Assembly (NCBI RefSeq): GCF_013359735.1
Contig: NZ_JABFMX010000020.1
Coordinates: 1 to 64,000 of the forward strand
Direction: 5' to 3'
From: Arthrobacter sp. C9C5
Lineage (GTDB): Bacteria; Actinomycetota; Actinomycetes; Actinomycetales; Micrococcaceae
DNA: 64,000 nt
Shown here: positions 16,979 through 25,090 of the stretch, one piece after another
How positions within the stretch are numbered: position 1 is the stretch's first letter
Layout: each line of letters opens with the position of its first letter
Made by a program: the position numbers and the translations under genes
The notes under the pieces: model-generated
Databases searched by the model: none
Told to the model about the DNA's origin: nothing
The model's input: the letters and a program-made list of their open reading frames with translations, nothing else

Positions 16979-17512
16979 ATGGCTAGCCTCATCGTTCCGG
17001 ACGTAAGTTACCACTCCACCTGGCTGGAGGGATCAGCAGAATTCGACGGCGCCCACAGGGACGGCGCCGGCGGTGAGGACTGGAGCCTGGAAGAACTCAG
17101 GGATCCTCGGTCATTCCGCCGCTTTGTCGACGCGCTCGTCGACGACGCGTTGCCGGAGAGCCCCCGGAAACCGGGGTACGTGCCGTGCACCTACTTGTGG
17201 ATCGTGGACGGTGAAACATTCCTGGGCTCACTGGCGATCAGGCACGAGCTCAACGATTGGCTCCTCAACGAGGGCGGCCACATCGGCTACAGCGTGAGGC
17301 CATCCGGCAGGCGCCGCGGGCACGCCGCGAAGGCACTGGCCGATGCCCTGCCGGTGGCGAAGGAACTTGGAATCTCCCGGGTCCTGATCACCTGCGACGA
17401 GGACAACGCCGGCTCCAGGGCGACCATCGAAAGGAACGGCGGCCGCTACGAGGACACCCGCAACGGCAAGCGGCGCTACTGGGTGGACACCGCCGAGCAG
17501 GGCGTCGCCTGA
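16979..17512 (+). CDS. GNAT family N-acetyltransferase
   Basis: 177 residues with a complete GNAT core: substrate strand TYLWIVDGETFLGSLAIRH, then GYSVRPSGRRRGHAAKAL (the acetyl-CoA pyrophosphate loop RRRGHA), and CDEDNAGSRATIERNGG. ATG 16979 lies six bases after TACGAT (16967-16972), so it is probably leaderless. This subfamily is often annotated as predicted acetyltransferase (COG3981); substrate unknown. Confidence 0.88.
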   Translation: MASLIVPDVSYHSTWLEGSAEFDGAHRDGAGGEDWSLEELRDPRSFRRFVDALVDDALPESPRKPGYVPCTYLWIVDGETFLGSLAIRHELNDWLLNEGGHIGYSVRPSGRRRGHAAKALADALPVAKELGISRVLITCDEDNAGSRATIERNGGRYEDTRNGKRRYWVDTAEQGVA

Positions 17513-17613
17513 AGTTTTTCCGCTGCGTCTGTAACTCCTGGCCATGCCCGGGAAACCTTATATCTAGCGGGATGTTGAGCCCGCCTTCACAGATATTGGG
17601 GGGGGTACTGAAA

Positions 17614-18342
17614 ATGAAATCCAATCGCGCCACAGTCTTCACGGCCGCCACCGTGACAAGTCTTGCCGTCAGCCTGTTACTTGCCGGCTGCGGATCACAG
17701 CCGGGGGCTGCTCCTGGCGCCGCGCCACAGATGGCAGTGACAGACACAACCAATACCTCGTCGGTGCTGGCCGTCGCGCCGGCGTCCAGTGCGTCGGGAA
17801 CCTCTGCCGGCCCGACGGCGGCAAAGCACGCACCCAGCGAGCTGAAAACCTTCACGTTCCCGGACGGGCATATCTCCTTCGCCTACCCGGCGACGTGGAC
17901 CGTGCGAACCGTGGCCCCACCCGCCGGACTACCCGGAATCGAAGCGATCGTCGCGGACGCTGCGGGCCATGACCTGCTCTCTCTGGCCAATGGAGTCACC
18001 GCGGGCTGTGCCGGCGGTCCCGTATCGCGCCGAGTGTTCGATCAGGCGGCGGTCCCGGGAATGACCGCCCCGGACGGCACGGAGCCCGTCTTCGGGTTCG
18101 CGGTGGAATCCTACGGAGCGGGCGATGCCTACAACATGGGCCTGGTCGATCCCCGGTCCCTGAAGCCGGGCGACGGCGTCCCGTCATGGTGCAACCTCGT
18201 GTCGACCGCCAACGGCGGGCTGTTCACCCGTGTCATTTTCGACGACCCCGCGTTCCCGAACAGGGGAGCAGCCAGAGCCTGGATGGCAACCGACCAATAC
18301 GCCCAGCTCAAAGCGCTACTGGTAAGCCTGGACTACAGCTGA
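17614..18342 (+). CDS. putative lipoprotein
   Basis: 242-residue exported lipoprotein of unknown function. Signal peptide with lipobox LLAGC (Cys26), a low-complexity Ala/Ser/Thr/Pro linker to about residue 70, then a globular domain starting KTFTFPDGHISFAYPATW, which resembles PsbP/DUF-type lipoprotein domains. Cys residues at CAGG and WCNLV might form a disulfide. Start ATG 17614 with an eight-G run (17598-17605) as the Shine-Dalgarno; TATATC about 45 bases upstream is a candidate -10. No domain assignment is claimed. Confidence 0.75.
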   Translation: MKSNRATVFTAATVTSLAVSLLLAGCGSQPGAAPGAAPQMAVTDTTNTSSVLAVAPASSASGTSAGPTAAKHAPSELKTFTFPDGHISFAYPATWTVRTVAPPAGLPGIEAIVADAAGHDLLSLANGVTAGCAGGPVSRRVFDQAAVPGMTAPDGTEPVFGFAVESYGAGDAYNMGLVDPRSLKPGDGVPSWCNLVSTANGGLFTRVIFDDPAFPNRGAARAWMATDQYAQLKALLVSLDYS

Positions 18343-18577
18343 TACCCGTGCTGGGTTGACATGTAGTTCGCAGGACGACGACGTCGACAGCGGTTTGAGT
18401 TGGACGCGGAGAACTGCGCAGGCAAGCCCGCCGGGTGGGGTACCGGCGTGCTTTCCTGCAGCAGGGCCTTGTCGTAGTCTCCGTCAGTGGCAATCGATAG
18501 GTAGGCTGATGCCAACTTCGTCGTCCACACGACCAGGGCACGTCCGTGCGGCCGGCCGATGACGCTCAAAGAATGCT
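18343..18577. other. intergenic stretch without a confident gene
   Basis: 235 bases between the lipoprotein and ICMT-like genes. A minus-strand open frame (TTG at 18569 to 18333, 78 codons) includes a plausible stretch ATDGDYDKALLQES, but it has no good ribosome site and overlaps the lipoprotein stop; it may be a gene remnant. No terminator hairpin was seen. Confidence 0.4.
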
Positions 18578-19552
18578 ATGCAGGTGAGGATAAGGACGAC
18601 TATTGCCTGGGGTGGGTCGGTGACGCGCTTAGTTCGGTGGGGACGGGCATATTTCGCCTTCCAGGCTCTTGCCGGTGCGTCCTGGTGGGCCGCGGTTTTC
18701 GCATCGCCGATGGTGCGTGAGGCGACCCTCGGCAATCTCGACTCTGTTGCCGTCGCAGTCTTCGACATTCCACTGTTCGTCGTGGCCTCGGCCATGGCGG
18801 CTTTCGGGGTTCGGGCCGCAGCAGTCGTGAGTGCCGGCTGGACCGGCGTTGTCGCCGTCGTGCTGGCGGCATATGCCTCGATTACAGCCGAAGCGGGCTG
18901 GGGCGTACTGAGCATGGGTGCTGCCACCGCTGGTTCACTGATCGCGCTTTGCGCGGTCTTGCTAGGCCGCATACCGACAGCGTGGATCATCCGCGGCCCG
19001 TTCGCGTTCCGTCCCGCCACCAGGCGCCGGACCGCGGCCGGCCATCTGGCCACAACATTCGGGCAGATCGTCGTCTTTTGGAGCTTCTTCCTGGCGGTGA
19101 TTCCTCTTGCCATCTTGTTCCTCGAACGACGCTTGGCGCTGGCGCTCCCGTTTCCGCCGTTTACCGCTCCAGCCGGTGCTGTGGTTCTCGTGCTGGCCAG
19201 CGCCCTCGGCCTCTGGTCGGCAGTAGTCATGTCAACGCGGGGGCACGGCACGCCGTTGCCGTCAGCGATGCCCAACCGCCTGGTCATCGCGGGTCCGTAC
19301 CGCTGGATTCGCAATCCGATGGCCGTCGCCGGCATTGTCCAAGGCGCCGCGGTCGGCCTGATCATGCAGTCGTGGCTCGTCATCGCCTACGCGATCGCCG
19401 GCTCGCTGGTGTGGAACTATGCCGTCAGGCCGCTGGAGGAATCCGACCTCAGGGAACGGTTCGGGGACGAATATCAGCAATACCGCGACACGGTGCGCTG
19501 CTGGCTCCCTCGGCTACCGAGAGCACAGCGCCGTCAGACGAGTTCACCGTAG
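18578..19552 (+). CDS. membrane methyltransferase, ICMT/PEMT-like
   Basis: Up to 324 residues with about seven hydrophobic segments. The C-terminal third has the isoprenylcysteine carboxyl methyltransferase-like signature: NRLVIAGPYRWIRNPMAVAG for SAM binding and LEESDLRERFGDEYQQYRD near the end. Such enzymes methylate lipid or small-molecule carboxyl/hydroxyl groups at the membrane. The start is uncertain: ATG 18578 lacks a Shine-Dalgarno, while GTG 18620 (giving VTRLVRWG) has GGGTGG upstream and would yield 310 residues. Some ICMT-family members act with type III polyketide synthases, and one lies 3.5 kb downstream; that link is speculative. Confidence 0.75.
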   Translation: MQVRIRTTIAWGGSVTRLVRWGRAYFAFQALAGASWWAAVFASPMVREATLGNLDSVAVAVFDIPLFVVASAMAAFGVRAAAVVSAGWTGVVAVVLAAYASITAEAGWGVLSMGAATAGSLIALCAVLLGRIPTAWIIRGPFAFRPATRRRTAAGHLATTFGQIVVFWSFFLAVIPLAILFLERRLALALPFPPFTAPAGAVVLVLASALGLWSAVVMSTRGHGTPLPSAMPNRLVIAGPYRWIRNPMAVAGIVQGAAVGLIMQSWLVIAYAIAGSLVWNYAVRPLEESDLRERFGDEYQQYRDTVRCWLPRLPRAQRRQTSSP

Positions 19553-19647
19553 CCGCCGGTGAGCCTGACCACCACCGAGGCGGCGGCGCTCTGTGGGTCC
19601 GAGCCCGGGAGAGAGGGCTCCGGGAACGCCCGGCGTAGGCTGAGCCC

Positions 19648-19967
19648 ACGAATCCTTTGCTCCGGCGCCGCCTGGCGGCTGGCCTGTGGGCCGGGGCGAT
19701 CTTGCCGCGCCGGACAGCCTGCTGCCGCACCTTGGCGGTCTCATTGCGGTTCCTGCGGCAATTACGGGGTTGATTGTCGGACTGCCGGTCGTACACCCGG
19801 GGAGGGATTACCAGGAGCCGCTCCTGTAGGGCTTTTCGCGTTACTTTACATAATGTTGATTATCGGCGTTACGGTGAGCGGTCGGAAGAAGGCTTCCGCC
19901 GGACGGGCCGCGGCTGCTGTCCGTCGTCTGCGCCATCCTCTGCGCCGCGACGTTGATGCTGGGATGA
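19648..19967 (+). pseudogene. decayed small membrane-protein gene
   Basis: A TAGGCT box (19636-19641) is followed after six bases by ACG instead of ATG, then a coding-like frame NPLLRRRLAAGLWAGA. A second frame continues LLPHLGGLIAVPAAITG to a TAG at 19826-19828, a third gives LFALLYIMLIIGVTVSG, and a fourth ends LLSVVCAILCAATLMLG before TGA 19965-19967. Hydrophobic, codon-biased segments in successive frames fit a gene broken by a lost start and several frameshifts. No homologue is recognised, so this stays a hypothesis. Confidence 0.3.
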
Positions 19968-20546
19968 AGCTGCCACAGCGATTGGCCTTGGGTTGCCGAA
20001 GGCATTCCAACTCTGGATGCGCCAGGACGGTGCCTAAGCCCGCGGATTTGCTGACGATGTGATGGATTGGCTGCAAATCCATATTTCTCACGCATGGTCG
20101 CTCTGTTATTAGCCAAACTAGTCTCAGTTCACCGGCAAGCGTCGTTTCTGACCCGCCAGACAGATTCCTGGCCATTAGCGGCTATCTGAACCGCAATTTG
20201 CTCCATAATGCTGCTGCGTCGTCCCACCATGCAGGCTGGATGCCACCCCGCCACAGCCCTCAGCCGAAAATCGGACTGGCTGGGAGCCCGGGACAGTAGG
20301 GAAGCTGCGTGTAGGCAGGGCGCCTGCTGGGGAGGCATGCATATGCAAACAATGTATCGGGAGAAAGTCCGGCGCCACTTCAGAGGCTACTCCCCCGGCC
20401 ATTTCTTAAATTATCATTTATATTTCATTAGCATAAACTATATGTTACTAAATCGACGTCCGCTGTGCAGTTTATGATGTGCAATATAGGTAGAGAACTT
20501 ATCCAGTATTCATGCCGCAACTAACTGACCCAGGCACAGCCCGCGC
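19968..20546. other. non-coding, partly AT-rich stretch
   Basis: About 580 bases without a believable gene. Base composition changes sharply: within 20401-20450 only 8 of 50 bases are G or C, unlike anything else in the window. No inverted terminal repeat, tRNA fragment or transposase remnant was found. It abuts the 3' end of the UvrA-like gene and may be relic or acquired DNA. Confidence 0.6.
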
Positions 20547-22952
20547 TCACTTCCCGACGTAAGCCGCCAGATGCTCCCCCGTCAGCGTGGACTTCGCCGC
20601 AACCAGCTCGGCGGGCGTGCCCTCGAAGACGATCCGTCCGCCGTCGTGTCCGGCGCCAGGGCCCAGGTCGATGATCCAGTCCGCGTGCGCCATGACCGCC
20701 TGGTGGTGCTCGATGACGATCACGGACTTGCCGGAATCGACCAGCCGGTCCAGCAGGCCGAGGAGGTTCGCGACGTCGGCCAGATGCAGGCCCGTGGTCG
20801 GTTCGTCAAGGACGTAGACGTCCCCCTTCTCCGCCATCTGGGTGGCCATCTTGAGCCGCTGCCGTTCGCCGCCGGAGAGCGTGGTGAGCGGCTGCCCCAG
20901 GCTGAGGTAGCCGAGTCCGACGTCCACGAGCCGGTCGAGAATCTTGTGCGCCGCCGGCGTGCGGGCCTCCCCGGCGCCAAAGAACAGCTCGGCCTCGGTC
21001 ATCGACATCGCCAGGACTTCAGCGATGTTGCGGCCGGCCAGCTTGTATTCCAGCACCGACGCCAGGAACCTGCGGCCCTCGCAGTCCTCGCAAGTGGACT
21101 CGACTGTGGCCATCACGCCAAGCTCCGTGAAGATGACGCCCGCGCCGTTGCAGGTGGGGCAGGCGCCTTCGGAGTTGGAGCTGAACAGCGCCGGCTTGAC
21201 GCCGTTGGCCTTCGCGAACGCCTTGCGGATCGGCTCAAGCAGGCCCGTGTACGTCGCAGGGTTGCTGCGCCGTGAACCCTTGATGGCGCCCTGGTCGATC
21301 AACACCACACCGTCCCGGCCGGCCACCGAGCCCTGGATCAGCGAGCTCTTGCCGGATCCGGCCACGCCCGTGAGCACACACAGCACGCCGAGCGGGAGGT
21401 CGACGTCGACGTCCCGGAGGTTGTTGGTCGACGCGCCGCGCACCTCAAGCGAGCCCGACGGCGTACGCGCCGTTTCCTTAACCATCGCCCGGTCGTCCAG
21501 GTGGTGGCCGGTGATGGTGTCACTGCCCCGCAGTCCCTCCACACTTCCTTCGAAGCAGACACTGCCGCCCCCGGTGCCCGCGCCGGGACCAAGATCAATG
21601 ACGTGGTCGGCGATCGCGATGGTCTCCGGCTTGTGCTCGACGACGAGCACCGTGTTGCCTTTATCCCGGAGCTGCAGCAACAGCTGGTTCATCCGCTCGA
21701 TGTCATGGGGGTGCAGGCCGATCGTCGGCTCGTCGAAGACGTATGTGATGTCGGTCAGCGATGATCCCAGGTGGCGGATCATCTTGGTCCGCTGCGCCTC
21801 TCCCCCGGACAAAGTCCCCGCCGGCCGGTCCAGCGAGAGGTAGCCCAGCCCGATTTCGGCAAACGAATCGAGCAGGTGCCGCAGGCCTTTAAGGAGCGGC
21901 GCGACCGAGGGCTCGTCGAGCTCACGGACCCAAAGGGCCAGGTCACTGATCTGCATCTCGCACAATTCGGCGATGTTCTTCCCCAGGATCTTCGAGGACC
22001 GCGCCTCCTTGCTGAGCCGGGTGCCGTTGCACTCGGGGCAGGCCTGGAAGGTAATGGCCCGGTCTACGAAGGCCCGGATGTGCGGCTGCATCGCCTCGAC
22101 ATCCTTGGAAAGCATCGATTTCTGGATCTTCGGGATCAGGCCCTCGTAGGTGAGGTTGATGCCCTCGACCTTGATCTTCGTCGGCTCCTTGTAGAGGAGA
22201 TCGTTCATTTCCTTCTTGGTGTACTTCGCGATCGGCTTGTCCATGTCGAAACCGGCACCGCTGAAGATGCGGCCGTACCAGCCGTCCATGCTGTACCCGG
22301 GGATCGTCAGCGCGCCCTCGGCCAGCGACTTGCTCTCGTCATAGAGCGCCGTGAGGTCAAAGTCGGAGACCGAGCCCATCCCCTCGCACCGCGGGCACAT
22401 GCCGCCCAGGTAGACGGCGCCGTGCACCACACTCTTCTCGACCCGGCCCCCGGCTTTTTCGGTGCTCATCACCCCGCTGGCCTTCCTTGTGGGGACGTTG
22501 AAGGAGAACGCCGTGGGCGGCCCCACGTGCGGTGTCCCAAGCCGGCTGAAGAGGATGCGGAGCATGGCGTTGGCGTCGGTGGCGGTGCCGACGGTGGACC
22601 GCGGGTTCGCCCCCATCCGTTCCTGGTCGACGATGATCGCCGTCGTGAGCCCCTCCAGGAGGTCGACGTCGGGCCGCGCCAGGTTGGGCATGAAGCCCTG
22701 CACAAAGGCGCTGTAGGTTTCGTTGATCATCCGCTGCGACTCGGCGGCGATCGTGGCGAACACCAGCGAGCTCTTACCCGAGCCGGAGACGCCGGTGAAC
22801 ACGGTCAACCGGCGCTTCGGGATCTCAACGCTGATGTTCTTGAGGTTGTTCTCCCGGGCGCCCTGGACACGGATCAGGTCGTGGGTGTCGGCGACGTGCG
22901 GCGCCGGCAGCCGCGGGTCGGTCGGCGTGTCCGTGTTCGTCGCCATGCTCAT
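20547..22952 (-). CDS. UvrA-like ABC ATPase (DrrC-type drug-resistance paralogue)
   Basis: 801-residue UvrA paralogue, shorter than true UvrA (about 940). It has two ABC ATPase halves: Walker A GVSGSGKSS and GVAGSGKSS, ABC signatures TLSGGEAQR and TLSGGERQR, and Walker B with YVFDEPTIGLH and YVLDEPTTGLH. The C-terminal zinc finger is intact (CPTC, 19 residues, CEDC), and a second Cys set is present (CPRC and CPEC), but the usual first zinc-module pair is missing. This form resembles DrrC of Streptomyces peucetius, which protects against DNA-intercalating antibiotics. Start ATG 22952 with AGGGAG five bases upstream. It is divergent from the polyketide synthase gene, separated by 162 bases. Confidence 0.88.
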   Translation of the reverse strand: MSMATNTDTPTDPRLPAPHVADTHDLIRVQGARENNLKNISVEIPKRRLTVFTGVSGSGKSSLVFATIAAESQRMINETYSAFVQGFMPNLARPDVDLLEGLTTAIIVDQERMGANPRSTVGTATDANAMLRILFSRLGTPHVGPPTAFSFNVPTRKASGVMSTEKAGGRVEKSVVHGAVYLGGMCPRCEGMGSVSDFDLTALYDESKSLAEGALTIPGYSMDGWYGRIFSGAGFDMDKPIAKYTKKEMNDLLYKEPTKIKVEGINLTYEGLIPKIQKSMLSKDVEAMQPHIRAFVDRAITFQACPECNGTRLSKEARSSKILGKNIAELCEMQISDLALWVRELDEPSVAPLLKGLRHLLDSFAEIGLGYLSLDRPAGTLSGGEAQRTKMIRHLGSSLTDITYVFDEPTIGLHPHDIERMNQLLLQLRDKGNTVLVVEHKPETIAIADHVIDLGPGAGTGGGSVCFEGSVEGLRGSDTITGHHLDDRAMVKETARTPSGSLEVRGASTNNLRDVDVDLPLGVLCVLTGVAGSGKSSLIQGSVAGRDGVVLIDQGAIKGSRRSNPATYTGLLEPIRKAFAKANGVKPALFSSNSEGACPTCNGAGVIFTELGVMATVESTCEDCEGRRFLASVLEYKLAGRNIAEVLAMSMTEAELFFGAGEARTPAAHKILDRLVDVGLGYLSLGQPLTTLSGGERQRLKMATQMAEKGDVYVLDEPTTGLHLADVANLLGLLDRLVDSGKSVIVIEHHQAVMAHADWIIDLGPGAGHDGGRIVFEGTPAELVAAKSTLTGEHLAAYVGK

Positions 22953-23114
22953 TGTGTCTCCCTCTGTTCGGCCTTGCCGCCCCCGCGGTGTCCGACGGCG
23001 TCGCCTCGCTCGATGTGATCAGCTTAGAACAGACGATGGGGTTATCTTCCGCCGGGTCAGCCGTACGCCGTCGGCATGCATTGTCTTATCCGCCGCCCTC
23101 ACTGAGAATGAACC

Positions 23115-24362
23115 ATGACGGTCTACCTGAGGTCCCTGGAAACTGCTGTCCCGCCCACCGTATTGATTCAGTCCGAGGCCCGCGACGTGTTTGCCGCCCA
23201 GCCGGGGCTCAGCCGGCTCGGCTCCCGGCTGGTGAGCACCTGCTTCGACTCCGCCGCCATCGACACCCGCTACACCGCCGTCGGGGAGCTCACCACCGGC
23301 AGCCGGGCGGAGAATCCGCAGTTCTTCGACCCCGCCACCGGCCTGCTGCTGAGCCCCAGCACGAAAGTCAGGAACGACATCTTCGCCGCCGAAGCCAGCA
23401 AGCTCTTCATTGAGGCGGCGGACAAGGCGCTGGCGGCTTGCCCGGGCATCGACGCCCGCGACATCACCCACCTCGTCACAGTCTCCTGCACCGGCTTCTT
23501 CAACCCCGGCCCCGACTACAAGATTGTCCGTGCGCTCGGGCTGAACCCCGCGGTCCAGCGCTACCACCTCGGCTTCATGGGGTGTTACGCCGCCTTCCCG
23601 GCGCTGCGCGCGGCCAAGTCGTTTTGCGACGCGGATCCGGAGGCCGTGGTGCTGGTGGTCTGCGCCGAACTTTGTTCCCTCCACGTCCGGACCTCCAACG
23701 ACCCGGACACGATCATGGGATCGGCGTTGTTCGCCGACGGCGCGGCGGCCGCCATCATCAGCGCCCGCGACATCGCGGACCAGCCGGCCCTGCTGACCCT
23801 GGACCACTTTGAAACGGTTTTGACCCCGGTTGGCGAGGAAGCGATGGCGTGGAACATCGGCGATGAAGGCTTCGAAATGGTCCTCGGCACCTACGTCCCG
23901 CACATCATCGACGACCACATCATCGGCGCCCTCGAACCGCTCTTGTCCCGGGATGCCTCGCTGCTCGGGCTCTCCTACCGGGACATCCGGCACTGGGCCA
24001 TCCATCCCGGCGGCCGCAGCATCCTGGACAAGGTGCAGTCCAGGCTGGAGCTCAGCGACGAACAGCTGGTCCCGGCGCGCGAAACGCTGCGGAACTACGG
24101 CAACATGAGCAGCGCCACCGTGCTCTTCGTGATCCGGCACATCCTCGACCTCCCCGCGGCCGGCGCCGGCACCGAGGGCGACACCGGCGATGTGCTGGAG
24201 GCCGACGGCGACGGCGGGGAACGCATCTGCTCGATGGCATTCGGCCCGGGCCTCACCGTGGAGACCGCCCTCTTCACCAAGATCACCGCACCACGGGGAG
24301 CCAGGGGCGAGGCCGATCCCGAGCGCCCCGGCGTGCCCTGGCCGGCATCGGCCCTGGCCTGA
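23115..24362 (+). CDS. type III polyketide synthase
   Basis: Chalcone synthase-like type III PKS, 415 residues, which extends a CoA starter with malonyl-CoA and cyclises it. The catalytic triad is complete: Cys125 (VSCTGFFNPG), His297 (WAIHPGGRS) and Asn330 (NYGNMSS). It is longer than RppA-type enzymes because of an insertion near the C-terminus (AGAGTEGDTGDVLEADGDGG) and a 25-residue tail. First gene of a three-gene operon with a methyltransferase and an FAD hydroxylase, the same enzyme set as srsA-srsB-srsC for phenolic lipids in Streptomyces griseus. ATG 23115 has only a weak Shine-Dalgarno (GAGAA). Product class (alkylresorcinol, alkylpyrone or other) is inferred. Confidence 0.92.
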   Translation: MTVYLRSLETAVPPTVLIQSEARDVFAAQPGLSRLGSRLVSTCFDSAAIDTRYTAVGELTTGSRAENPQFFDPATGLLLSPSTKVRNDIFAAEASKLFIEAADKALAACPGIDARDITHLVTVSCTGFFNPGPDYKIVRALGLNPAVQRYHLGFMGCYAAFPALRAAKSFCDADPEAVVLVVCAELCSLHVRTSNDPDTIMGSALFADGAAAAIISARDIADQPALLTLDHFETVLTPVGEEAMAWNIGDEGFEMVLGTYVPHIIDDHIIGALEPLLSRDASLLGLSYRDIRHWAIHPGGRSILDKVQSRLELSDEQLVPARETLRNYGNMSSATVLFVIRHILDLPAAGAGTEGDTGDVLEADGDGGERICSMAFGPGLTVETALFTKITAPRGARGEADPERPGVPWPASALA

Positions 24363-24373
24363 GCACGGGCGCC

Positions 24374-25090
24374 ATGGTGCTGCTGCGCACGCGTGCCCTG
24401 GACGCCGTTGAGGAGATGGACCGGCCCGACTGCGATCCGGCCAGGCTGGAACGAACCTACGCCCAGTTCGCCCTGGTGAACCGCGCCGTGTCCGGCTGGA
24501 GGGGCATCTACCGGCAGCAGCTCAAGCCGCTGCTCTCCGCGGGGTCGGCCACCACGTTGTTGGACATCGGTTGCGGCGGAGGCGACGTCCCGGTGCTGTT
24601 GTCCCGCTGGGCGGCCCGGGACGGACTGCGACTGGAGATCACGGCGATCGACCCGGACCCACGGGCCGCCGCATTTGCCGCCAGCCGGCGCACCCGTGGC
24701 GGCGTGCGGTTCCGGCGGCAGACGGCGGCGGAGCTGCTCGGCGAAGGCGCGCGCTACGACGTCGTTGTCTCCAACCATGTGCTGCACCATCTGGACGCCG
24801 GCGAACTTGCCGGTTTCCTGGCCGAATCGGCCGCGTTGAGCGCCGGCACCGTGATCCACAACGACCTCCGCCGCAGCCCGGCCGCGTATGGGCTGTTCTA
24901 TGCGGGCGCCACGCCGTTCCTGGGCTCCTACATCCGGCAGGACGGCCTGACGTCGATCCGGCGCAGCTATACCGCGGCGGAACTGCGCGCGGCGGCTCCC
25001 CCGGGCTGGACCGTGCTGGCCCGCGCCCCGTTCCGCAACTTGCTGGTCCTGGACAGGACACAGCAGCGGCCTGCCGGGGCCGGACCATGA
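24374..25090 (+). CDS. class I SAM-dependent methyltransferase
   Basis: 238 residues with a Rossmann methyltransferase core: SAM motif LLDIGCGGGDVPVLL, acidic motif ITAIDPDPRA and VVVSNHVLHHL. Starts 12 bases after the polyketide synthase stop and ends in a four-base overlap (ATGA) with the next gene, so it is translated as part of the operon. It most likely O- or C-methylates the polyketide or its hydroxylated quinone. GTG 24377 is an equally possible start. It belongs to the UbiE/Coq-like class, unlike the ICMT-type methyltransferases seen in some phenolic-lipid operons. Confidence 0.88.
   Translation: MVLLRTRALDAVEEMDRPDCDPARLERTYAQFALVNRAVSGWRGIYRQQLKPLLSAGSATTLLDIGCGGGDVPVLLSRWAARDGLRLEITAIDPDPRAAAFAASRRTRGGVRFRRQTAAELLGEGARYDVVVSNHVLHHLDAGELAGFLAESAALSAGTVIHNDLRRSPAAYGLFYAGATPFLGSYIRQDGLTSIRRSYTAAELRAAAPPGWTVLARAPFRNLLVLDRTQQRPAGAGP

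Noticed and set aside
17257-17613. Upstream extension of the lipoprotein frame into the acetyltransferase gene.
   Set aside because: The extended protein would lack an N-terminal signal peptide and overlap the GNAT gene; the ATG at 17614 gives a proper lipobox.
19553-20546. Possible insertion sequence or prophage remnant in the 1-kb gap.
   Set aside because: No transposase or integrase motif, terminal inverted repeats or target-site duplication could be found.
22953-23114. Search for an SOS (LexA) box before the UvrA-like gene.
   Set aside because: Only a partial GAAC...GATG is present; no CGAAC-N4-GTTCG palindrome was found.
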